From Bdellovibrionaceae bacterium UBA2316 (GTDB taxonomy: Bacteria > Bdellovibrionota > Bdellovibrionia > Bdellovibrionales > Bdellovibrionaceae): a stretch of DNA of 11,115 nt. Every line of letters starts with the position of its first letter. Within the stretch, counting starts at the first letter, position 1. A program made the position numbers and the translations under genes. The stretch spans positions 1-11,115 of the forward strand of contig DDVI01000040.1 of assembly GCA_002345205.1 (NCBI GenBank). Reading direction: 5' to 3'. Below are positions 1 to 5,727 of the stretch, one piece after another. The notes under the pieces are model-generated. The model had not been told where the DNA came from. It ran no database searches and was given only the letters and a program-made list of their open reading frames with translations.

Positions 1-105
1 GATGAAATGGTTATAGAGCTTCGATCTTATTTAAAAAAGAATCAGAAAAATCCAGAGAAAATAAAGAATTTTTTCCAAGCGGAAAAAGTCAAGTACGCAG
101 CTTAA
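1..105 (+). CDS. C-terminal tail of an unrecognised protein (partial, 5' end outside window)
   Basis: Frame 1 is open from the window edge to a TAA at 103-105 and gives 34 residues rich in Lys, Glu and Asn, ending in KVKYAA. It is predicted to be helical and charged, with no hydrophobic segment. I do not recognise a family. It ends just before recognisable acyl-CoA ligase sequence that continues in a different frame, so it probably belongs to whatever replaced the 5' part of the ligase gene. A mobile-element protein is one possibility, but nothing diagnostic is visible. It could also be a chance open frame. Confidence 0.35.
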   Translation, partial: DEMVIELRSYLKKNQKNPEKIKNFFQAEKVKYAA

Positions 106-127
106 ACAGTCAATCTATGCTGCAGTC

Positions 128-340
128 TTGGTAATAATGTATGGCTTAACAGAAGCCTTTCGAGCAACATTCCTGGATCCATCCCAAGTCGACAAGCGTC
201 CAGATTCCATCGGCAAATCCATTCCCAATCCAGAAGTCTTGGTGTTGAATGAAGCGGGCGCAGAGTGTGGCCCGGGTGAGGTGGGCGAGTTAGTCCAACG
301 AGGCGCCCTAGTGTCGCTTGGGTACTGGAATGATGAAGCT
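128..340 (+). pseudogene. Acyl-CoA ligase (AMP-forming), exosortase A-associated type: middle fragment
   Basis: This fragment carries the diagnostic core of the ANL adenylating superfamily. MYGLTEAF (137-160) is the A5 motif that contacts the adenine and ATP. It is followed by RPDSIGKSIPN and GEVGELVQRGALVSLGYWND, as in acyl-CoA ligases of the exosortase A-associated group. Such enzymes activate a carboxylic acid with ATP and load it on CoA or a carrier. The reading frame stays open upstream only to about 62. The P-loop-like SGSTG motif and everything N-terminal to it, roughly 280-300 residues of a family of about 520, are missing. The 3' side is broken by an IS200/IS605-type insertion. Removing 615 nt (341-955) would rejoin this frame exactly to the C-terminal fragment, but the protein would still lack its N-terminal part, so the gene is dead. 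Confidence 0.85.
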
Positions 341-341
341 C

Positions 342-358
342 GCCGGGGCAAGCCCCGC
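342..358. repeat. Terminal hairpin of the IS200/IS605 element (RE side)
   Basis: G342-C343 pair with G357-C358, C344 is a single-base bulge, and GGGGC pairs with GCCCC around a tiny AA-centred loop. Bulged subterminal hairpins of this sort are what TnpA recognises on single-stranded DNA. It lies a few bases from the point where ligase homology stops. The GGCAAG core recurs in the other end hairpin in the same orientation. Confidence 0.7.
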
Positions 359-362
359 AGTT

Positions 363-845
363 TCATGGGCTCCGGGGGACCTTTCGTGGGTTTGATTTAA
401 CTTCTACTTTCGGGAAAAGCTCCCCCTGCGCAGACTCCAAGCCCTTATCGGCATGTTCCTCAATATATCTTCGCACCATGGCCGCAGTAACTCCTTCACC
501 CACGGTACGCACAAAGTAACTGGCTCCCCACAACTTTCCGCTCCAAAGCTTCCTCTTGAAGTAATCAAACCTTTTAAACATAAACCGGGCGCTGACGCTC
601 TTTAATATCCTGACAGCTTCTCCGACTGATCGTTGCGGCGGAATTTCTATGTAAATATGTACGTGATCCTCGTCCACTTCCACCGATATAATATTCATTC
701 CATATTCAACGGCTGTCCGCCTCAGTAGCTGCTCGCAGTATTCTTTTTCATGCGCAAGCGTCATCACCCTCTTGCGATATTTAGTAGACCAGACAATGTG
801 ATACTGACATTCAAAAACGGAGTGACTGCTTCGATGAAATCCCAT
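363..845 (-). CDS. tnpA: IS200/IS605-family transposase TnpA (Y1 HUH nuclease)
   Basis: This 160-residue protein catalyses single-strand cut-and-paste transposition. It has the family's opening YHIVWSTKYRK (residues 15-25), the metal-binding HUH motif as HVH (61-63, in DEDHVHIYIEIPP), and the nucleophilic tyrosine Y127 in VRRYIEEH. The core is about 130-140 residues, the family's usual size, followed by a basic and proline-containing tail of about 25 residues. The ATG at 843-845 matches the family's normal N-terminus. All catalytic residues are present, so the protein is probably active. It is the only gene of its element and interrupts an acyl-CoA ligase gene on the opposite strand. Confidence 0.95.
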   Translation of the reverse strand: MGFHRSSHSVFECQYHIVWSTKYRKRVMTLAHEKEYCEQLLRRTAVEYGMNIISVEVDEDHVHIYIEIPPQRSVGEAVRILKSVSARFMFKRFDYFKRKLWSGKLWGASYFVRTVGEGVTAAMVRRYIEEHADKGLESAQGELFPKVEVKSNPRKVPRSP

Positions 846-924
846 AATCCGGGCTATACCACAAAACGGGCTTAGAGCCTAGGTGGAGAATGGGGCTACG
901 CCCCCTTCAACCCCCGCTTATATC

Positions 925-946
925 CCCCTCGCGGCAAGTCGCGGGG
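925..946. repeat. Terminal hairpin of the IS200/IS605 element (LE side)
   Basis: CCCC (925-928) pairs with GGGG (943-946), TC (929-930) is bulged, and GCG (931-933) pairs with CGC (940-942) around a GCAAGT loop. It sits just outside the 5' end of tnpA and a few bases from where ligase homology resumes at 956. This is the expected position of the LE hairpin bound by TnpA. Confidence 0.7.
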
Positions 947-955
947 TCTTACGCT

Positions 956-1423
956 AAAGACGATAAAGAAAAAACAGAGGAAAGATTTAAGGTGTTACCT
1001 AATTTAGTATCTAGCCGCGGACCTGAACTTGTCATTCCAGAAATGGCTGTGTTTTCAGGAGATTTTGTAAAAAAAGATGAAGAGGGATTTCTCTACTTTG
1101 TTGGCAGAAAAGACGAGATGATTAAAACGTCTGGATATCGTGTCAGTCCGAATGAAGTTGAAGAAATTGTGTATACTATAGGCGGTGTGCTAGAATGCGC
1201 AGCCTTTGGAATTGATCATCCAAAATTAGGCCAAGTTATCATTCTGGCTGTCGTTATAAAAGAATCATCCGATGTAGCAATTAAAAATATTAAAACCGCG
1301 TGTAGGACATTGATGCCAAATTATATGGTACCTGCTGAATTTCAATTTCAAACCACGTCTCTGCCAAGAAACTCAAACGGAAAGATTGACCGCAAACAAA
1401 TACTCAGCAGTTATTCAAAATAA
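956..1423 (+). pseudogene. Acyl-CoA ligase (AMP-forming), exosortase A-associated type: C-terminal fragment
   Basis: About 155 residues form the end of the adenylation core and the mobile C-terminal subdomain. They start with KTEERFKVLP and contain SGDFVKKDEEGFLYFVGRKDEMIKTSGYRVSP in two pieces: the A7 aspartate (SGD) and the hinge plus A8 motif (GRKDEMIKTSGYRVSP). The end has PRNSNGKIDRK, the A10 motif whose lysine is catalytic for adenylation. The stop is a TAA at 1421-1423, 22 nt before the decarboxylase gene, which fits an ancestral operon. A reading frame can be opened at 890 inside the insertion sequence, but its first 22 codons are element sequence. A protein starting there would be only the C-terminal domain and could not adenylate a substrate. 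The family assignment is firm; the loss of function is inferred from the missing N-terminal core. Confidence 0.85.
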
Positions 1424-1445
1424 CAGAAAAGGAATATCTTAGGAT

Positions 1446-2657
1446 ATGAATATTTCAGCTTACGACTCTAAGGACGGAGAACTGGTCTGGGTGGGTAAAA
1501 AAATCTCGGATTTCCATAGACTTTTCAATCGTACCCCATTTTACTTATACGATAGAATTAAAATACAAAATCGAATTAGAAAGCTACGCGATCAATTTCC
1601 TAAAGAAATAAAGTTGCATTACGCCGTTAAAGCCAATCCTAAAAAAGAATTAATAGAATTTTTGAGTCCACTTGTAGATGGCTTTGATGTCGCCTCGGCC
1701 GGTGAATTAAATACTATTCGACACACAAGAAAATCTGCAGATGAAATAAGTATTGCTGGACCGGCGAAGTCCGTGGAAGAACTTATTGACGCCGTAAAAT
1801 CTGAAATACTTATAAGCATCGAATCTTTCCGCGAAATAGAGGAATTAAAATTTATTTGGACGAAGTTTGGCAAACGTCCCAAGGTCATTGTTAGAATTAA
1901 TCCCAATTTTGAGCTCAAAGGCTCTGGTATGAAGATGGGGGGCGGATCTAAGCCGTTTGGAATAGATTCAGAAATGGTTCCTGCCGCGATCAAAAACATT
2001 TTTAAGTATGACTTAGATTTCTTTGGGTTCCATATTTATTCAGGCTCTCAGAATCTAAAGCATGTATCTATTGTGCAAGCCCAAAAAAATAGTTACCAGC
2101 TTGCGTATGAATTATGCAAAACCTGTAAATTAGATATTCGAGTTCTAAATTTGGGAGGCGGTTTTGGAATTCCTTACTTTAAAGGTGAAAGCGACCTTGA
2201 TTTAGGTCCAATCGCACAGAATCTATTAAATTTGGTGGAAACAGCTAGATCTGAAATGCCCAAAACCAAATTTATTATTGAACTTGGACGATACTTAGTC
2301 GGTGAGTCAGGCATTTATGTCTGCCAAGTGGTCGATAAAAAAATTTCGCGCGGAAAAACTTTTTTATTGGTTAACGGCGGTCTTCATCATCACTTGGCCG
2401 CCACCGGAAATTTAGGTCAAGTAATACGTCGCTCCTATCCGATAGTAATAGGAAATAAGATTAATGAAACGATTCTAGAGGAAGTGTCTCTCGCTGGCCC
2501 TCTGTGCACCCCCCTGGATACCTTCTCTGACAATATTCTTTTGCCCAAAGCTGAAATTGGCGATTACCTAGTTTTATTTCAGTCTGGTGCCTATGGAGCC
2601 ACTGCAAGTCCACAAGATTTCTTGTCTCATCCTCGTGTGCTTGAAGGTCTATTTTAA
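1446..2657 (+). CDS. PLP-dependent decarboxylase, fold type III (ornithine/DAP/arginine decarboxylase family 2), exosortase A-associated type
   Basis: This complete 403-residue enzyme is expected to decarboxylate an amino acid, possibly one bound to a carrier. An N-terminal alanine-racemase-like barrel carries the PLP lysine K62 (HYAVKANP), FDVASAGEL (80-88), the stacking histidine H196 (FHIYSGSQ), the phosphate-binding GGGFG (237-241) and ELGRYLVGESG (279-289). The C-terminal beta domain has C354 in GPLCTPLD, the catalytic cysteine position, and Y383 in GAYGATASPQDFLSHP. That C-terminal signature is typical of the decarboxylases linked to exosortase A loci, where they follow an acyl-CoA ligase gene, as here. 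ATG 1446 is chosen because it begins the family's usual N-terminus; an AAAAGGAA lies 11 nt upstream. The real substrate is unknown in the family as far as I know. All key residues are present, so the gene looks functional even though its partner ligase is broken. Confidence 0.9.
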   Translation: MNISAYDSKDGELVWVGKKISDFHRLFNRTPFYLYDRIKIQNRIRKLRDQFPKEIKLHYAVKANPKKELIEFLSPLVDGFDVASAGELNTIRHTRKSADEISIAGPAKSVEELIDAVKSEILISIESFREIEELKFIWTKFGKRPKVIVRINPNFELKGSGMKMGGGSKPFGIDSEMVPAAIKNIFKYDLDFFGFHIYSGSQNLKHVSIVQAQKNSYQLAYELCKTCKLDIRVLNLGGGFGIPYFKGESDLDLGPIAQNLLNLVETARSEMPKTKFIIELGRYLVGESGIYVCQVVDKKISRGKTFLLVNGGLHHHLAATGNLGQVIRRSYPIVIGNKINETILEEVSLAGPLCTPLDTFSDNILLPKAEIGDYLVLFQSGAYGATASPQDFLSHPRVLEGLF

Positions 2658-2658
2658 A

Positions 2659-2670
2659 AGGAAATTTATT
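2659..2670 (+). promoter_or_regulatory. Ribosome-binding site that decides the TTG start of the acyltransferase-like gene
   Basis: An AAAAGGA (2656-2662) overlapping the decarboxylase stop lies 8 nt before TTG 2671. The frame also opens further upstream at 2587, but that stretch overlaps the conserved decarboxylase C-terminus and has no such site. The TTG is therefore the likely start. Confidence 0.6.
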
Positions 2671-3351
2671 TTGGAAAAATCATCTCAGAGATTTGTCGGA
2701 AAAAAAGATTTGATTTTAACTCCGATCATAGAAATTGCATTAGTTCTAATCTCAATTGTCAGTGCATATTTCATACTTGATTTTTTTGGAGACTTTCGTT
2801 GGCTTGAGTTTTTGGTCATTTTGTATTTCTTGATTATGGCATTCACTATTATTTTATTGAAAATTATTCGTGTGTGTTACCCCTTTAAAGAGGGAATATT
2901 CACAAGTCAAGAACACCCAGCCATTGTTTACAGATGGAATCTTTATGGATTTCTTTGTATTACTAATTTAAGTTTAATTTACCAAAATAACTTGCTACCG
3001 ATTCCCTTTAGAAAGTTATTTTTACAGTTGTTAGGCGCCAAAATCGGCCCGGGAGTGTTTGCGATAAGCGGTCTTGTGACAGATCCTCACATGGTTACGA
3101 TCGAAGAAAATGTTATACTTGGAGATGAGCGCTACGTTTCCCCTCACGGTATTGTCACGCTATCTTCAGGTGATGCCTTGATTGTGAAGCGAATTCATCT
3201 AAAGAAAAATTGCATTATCGGAGCCCGGGCGGTTTTACTTCCCGGAGTCGTTGTGGGAATTGGATCGACGGTTGCGCCAAATACGGTGGTTCCAATGAAC
3301 ACCGTTATTTCCGATGGTGAATTTTACCCCAAATCAAAAGTTATCAGTTAG
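2671..3351 (+). CDS. Membrane-anchored hexapeptide-repeat (left-handed beta-helix) acyltransferase-like protein
   Basis: A protein of 226 residues with two hydrophobic segments near the N-terminus (about 15-38 and 45-68). An amphipathic middle follows, then a C-terminal left-handed beta-helix with hexapeptide-type repeats (about 122-215, from LLGAKIGPGVFAISG through IIGARAVLLPGVVVGIGSTV). Such domains transfer acetyl or other acyl groups from CoA to sugars, amino acids or antibiotics. The pattern DPHMVTIEENVILG followed by SPHG resembles the trimeric acetyltransferase core, and H159 is a candidate catalytic histidine (inference). A membrane anchor ahead of the helix recalls the C-terminal regions of some NRPS-like proteins. 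The start is TTG 2671, with its ribosome-binding site at the end of the decarboxylase gene, so the two are co-transcribed. Its TAG directly touches the stop of the convergent glycosyltransferase gene. Confidence 0.75.
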   Translation: MEKSSQRFVGKKDLILTPIIEIALVLISIVSAYFILDFFGDFRWLEFLVILYFLIMAFTIILLKIIRVCYPFKEGIFTSQEHPAIVYRWNLYGFLCITNLSLIYQNNLLPIPFRKLFLQLLGAKIGPGVFAISGLVTDPHMVTIEENVILGDERYVSPHGIVTLSSGDALIVKRIHLKKNCIIGARAVLLPGVVVGIGSTVAPNTVVPMNTVISDGEFYPKSKVIS

Positions 3352-4566
3352 TCACGTATTTTCGGTGACAATTTTTTTGACTATTTTTCCCAAGTCGTAA
3401 TTTTCAAATTCCTTCTTTAATGATTTTGCCGATCTTGAATAGGACTCACTAGAAAAAATATGTTCAACCGTACTTTTGATAATCTCAGCCGTTAAATTCC
3501 AGAATCTCAGTAGAACGCCTGCGCCTCGATTCTGGACATGAATCATGTTTAGAAGCTGGTCATTGTTAAAGATAATTCCTATACAGGGAGTGCCCCACGA
3601 AAGAGAGGCGTGACAAATAGGGGAGCCGCCGTTACCGATAACAAGGGCAAATTCCTTTTCTAAATTATCAAACGGCAAGAAATCAACGGTGTGCACGTTG
3701 GGGAAGGCGGGCAAATTATTTTTTTTACCCGACAACGTCACAATGATATGGATGTCTTCGCCCAGTGACCTAAGCCCAGCAATAATTACTGGCAGAACAT
3801 CTAAGTTTCCCGATGAACCCAAGCTTACAAGAATTTTTTTTTTATTGGGCGCAAGAGTGGGCCACCAGGCAGGAAACTCACACGGCATAGACCAAATTAA
3901 AGGGCCAATGTAAAATTGATTAGGCTTATTTTGTTTTAGCGGAACTAATTCGGGCGTATCACAAAATAAAATAACATCGCCGTCAGTAATAATATTTCTA
4001 TAGTCATTGAATTTTAATCCAATCCGAGCTGTGGACTTACGAACCAGAAATGCCATATTAAAAAAATTAAACTTAATGATAATAGGGACAAAAGGCATAC
4101 AAAATAATTTAATAAATCGTTCTCCTAAAATTCGCACAGCGGGGGCCTCTGGTATAGGGAATCGGCTAACGATTTCCGGGCTCCAATAGGCATTAGTTAT
4201 GTTGACGTACTTTACTTTGCTTAATCGACAACTGACCGAAAGAGAATGACGAAAATCACCCACAACAATATCGGGCTTAACTTTTTCAATTATTTTCAAG
4301 TCTTCATCTATATGACTGTTAAAAACTGACTCAGAATAAATTGGGTTCGCCTTGTCGACAATGTCTGAAAACAATTCTGCAGGTATACTGGCTAAGGGTT
4401 GAAACACTATCCCGATGCTTTCTATTAAATTTTGATACTTAAGATCAGCGGCCAAAGCAATATCAAACTCACTTGCCTCGAGACTTTTAATAATTTTCAA
4501 AGGCCGAGCGAGATGAGCCAACGTGACGGTGTGGGCAATAAAAAGAATTTTTGTTTTAGACTTAAT
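3352..4566 (-). CDS. GT-B glycosyltransferase, UDP-glucuronosyltransferase/MGT-like (probable ATT start)
   Basis: A glycosyltransferase of about 404 residues, expected to transfer a sugar from a nucleotide sugar to a small or lipid acceptor at the cytoplasmic face. The N-terminal Rossmann domain begins KILFIAHTVTLAHLARPL, and D-containing PDIVVGDFRHS follows. The C-terminal donor domain has KKILVSLGSSGN (SLGSSG about 248-253), GNGGSPICHASLSWGTP (311-327) and the DQ pair (336-337), the nucleotide-sugar signature. As in related bacterial enzymes, an asparagine replaces the usual histidine of HGG. The first ATG, GTG or TTG in frame is a TTG at 4521, which would delete the first beta strand and the acceptor loop. 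Upstream, the frame is open to a TAA at 4572-4570. The only sensible initiator there is ATT 4566, six bases after AAGGGTGG. Either a rare ATT start is used or the start has been lost. It is the last gene of the minus-strand operon. Confidence 0.75.
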   Translation of the reverse strand: MKSKTKILFIAHTVTLAHLARPLKIIKSLEASEFDIALAADLKYQNLIESIGIVFQPLASIPAELFSDIVDKANPIYSESVFNSHIDEDLKIIEKVKPDIVVGDFRHSLSVSCRLSKVKYVNITNAYWSPEIVSRFPIPEAPAVRILGERFIKLFCMPFVPIIIKFNFFNMAFLVRKSTARIGLKFNDYRNIITDGDVILFCDTPELVPLKQNKPNQFYIGPLIWSMPCEFPAWWPTLAPNKKKILVSLGSSGNLDVLPVIIAGLRSLGEDIHIIVTLSGKKNNLPAFPNVHTVDFLPFDNLEKEFALVIGNGGSPICHASLSWGTPCIGIIFNNDQLLNMIHVQNRGAGVLLRFWNLTAEIIKSTVEHIFSSESYSRSAKSLKKEFENYDLGKIVKKIVTENT

Positions 4567-4572
4567 AAATTA

Positions 4573-4580
4573 CCACCCTT
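4573..4580 (-). promoter_or_regulatory. Candidate ribosome-binding site for an ATT-initiated glycosyltransferase
   Basis: On the minus strand AAGGGTGG lies six bases before ATT 4566-4564. It is the only Shine-Dalgarno-like string between the nitroreductase stop (4611) and the conserved first strand of the glycosyltransferase. An ATG at 4592 lies upstream of it but is in another frame and has no such site. Confidence 0.45.
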
Positions 4581-4610
4581 GCTGGCGAACATAAATAGAT
4601 TGAAACACTA

Positions 4611-5705
4611 TCACTCTATAATTTTCAAAATAGGAGCCATCCGTAAGGTCCTCATGGAAATTGAAAGGCCTGGCGACTTGCCAGTTCTCACTATCCAGAT
4701 TGGTGTATTATTAGTCGCGATAGAAAACTCGTTTTTAAGCAAAGCTTCACCGGTTTCAAAAAAATGTTTCCATTTTGTTGAAGCAGGACTTAATCCATGC
4801 TTAATACTGAATGCAAACGTAGAAACAATTGTCAGAGGCTGCACCCCAAAACCCATTTTATTCAAAGACAACCATAATTCCATCATAAGACCGCCGGCTT
4901 TGACAATGGTGGATTTATTTAGACTTGATTGAGTAGAGTCGGGGATAGACACACAAATTAATTCGGACGAAGATTTGAGTTGGTCCTCAATGCGAAATTT
5001 ATTTTGTGACTTAACAATAGGTCTTAAAAGCTTTAGGGCCATAGGGAAATCACGAATTAAAGGTATGCTGGGCAATTCCCAAAACTTCACACCCATGTTA
5101 GACCAATGCATACCGTCTTTAGTTTTTTGGACTTGCGAATGGGTGAAGCGAAGCCACTTTAAAGTAGCTGGCAAGATATGGGGATCGTCGGTCAAAAGCT
5201 GCTCGGCGTTCGAGATATAATCTAAAAGCTGGGATGAGGGGGGGCCGCATGAATGCCATGTGGCAGGAAAAAAAACACTTTGCTGGCTAAGTGGCTCTTT
5301 TAGTCGCTTCCTGTCTAGATTCCCGCTAATGTATGGTCTTCGATCCGTGCTTCGCGTTTCTAGAACGTCCGCAAGAGAACTGATTTTTTCTTGGGTTTGG
5401 ATAAAATGAACTTGGGCCCAAAAATCATTATTTTCTGGATTCATTTGTCCCAACTGATAGGTTGTCGAAAAACCAAATTCGGACGCCGCTATTTGAACGG
5501 CAGTCAATAACATGCCAAGAGAAATCATCGAGGCTATCCCCTGCGGGTTTAAAGGGTGCTGCGCCCGCGCCGAATTATGGAAAATTTGCAAGCTGACTTG
5601 ATTCCATACATAAGACCAAGGCTGAGAATTGTCCCCACTGGGGCTGAAGTTAGCTTTAGCTAAAATCAACTGCAATTGCGAATTAGACAAATTCATTTTT
5701 TCCAT
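4611..5705 (-). CDS. Nitroreductase-family FMN-dependent oxidoreductase
   Basis: A 364-residue cytoplasmic flavoprotein. SPSGDNSQPW (residues 21-30) is the hallmark FMN-binding start of the nitroreductase fold. TRSTDRRPY near residue 120 and a C-terminal VRTGKSPGLSISMRTLR are typical of the longer, about 350-residue subgroup. Members use NAD(P)H and FMN to reduce or oxidise C=C, nitro or ring substrates; the substrate here cannot be read from the sequence. A GTG at 5711 would add two residues, but GGAGGG (5718-5713) sits one base from it and seven from ATG 5705, so the ATG is preferred. It lies 22 nt behind the second permease gene and 44 nt ahead of the glycosyltransferase. That tight spacing suggests a tailoring step on the product handled by the rest of the operon. 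Confidence 0.85.
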   Translation of the reverse strand: MEKMNLSNSQLQLILAKANFSPSGDNSQPWSYVWNQVSLQIFHNSARAQHPLNPQGIASMISLGMLLTAVQIAASEFGFSTTYQLGQMNPENNDFWAQVHFIQTQEKISSLADVLETRSTDRRPYISGNLDRKRLKEPLSQQSVFFPATWHSCGPPSSQLLDYISNAEQLLTDDPHILPATLKWLRFTHSQVQKTKDGMHWSNMGVKFWELPSIPLIRDFPMALKLLRPIVKSQNKFRIEDQLKSSSELICVSIPDSTQSSLNKSTIVKAGGLMMELWLSLNKMGFGVQPLTIVSTFAFSIKHGLSPASTKWKHFFETGEALLKNEFSIATNNTPIWIVRTGKSPGLSISMRTLRMAPILKIIE

Positions 5706-5727
5706 TTTCACGCCCTCCAGCTTTAAA

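Larger units (their letters stand above)
341..955 (-). mobile_element. IS200/IS605-family insertion sequence (tnpA only)
   Basis: A compact element of about 615 bp holds one gene, a Y1 HUH transposase on the minus strand. It is bounded by two imperfect hairpins with short bulges (342-358 and 925-946) and has no terminal inverted repeats, as expected for this family. It carries no tnpB or accessory gene. The inferred length is a multiple of three, and removing it fuses GYWNDEA to KDDKEKTEERF in the ligase frame, which locates the ends well. A GCT triplet at both junctions (338-340 and 953-955) leaves a three-base ambiguity. The element is visibly richer in G and C than its flanks. Because the transposase reads on -, the family's LE lies at the high-coordinate side and RE at the low-coordinate side. 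Confidence 0.85.

Noticed and set aside
342..358. GC-rich hairpin read as an intrinsic terminator
   Set aside because: It lacks a T run on either strand and matches, in position and bulge, the end structure of the IS200/IS605-type element.
890..955. Extended N-terminus of the ligase C-terminal fragment
   Set aside because: These 22 codons are insertion-sequence DNA containing the end hairpin; ligase homology begins only at 956.
1619..1999. Minus-strand open frame inside the decarboxylase
   Set aside because: It is the shadow of a strongly conserved coding region, with no ribosome-binding site or domain.
2587..2670. Longer start for the acyltransferase-like gene
   Set aside because: It overlaps the conserved end of the decarboxylase, gives a Cys/His-rich leader unlike the family, and lacks a ribosome-binding site, whereas TTG 2671 has a good one.
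1446..3351. A full exosortase A (PEP-CTERM sorting) locus
   Set aside because: Only the ligase and decarboxylase resemble that system; no exosortase, PEP-CTERM motif, acyl carrier protein or associated hydrolase is present in the window.
4432..4932. Plus-strand open frame across the glycosyltransferase-nitroreductase junction
   Set aside because: It is antisense to conserved motifs of both genes and its translation shows no recognisable domain.
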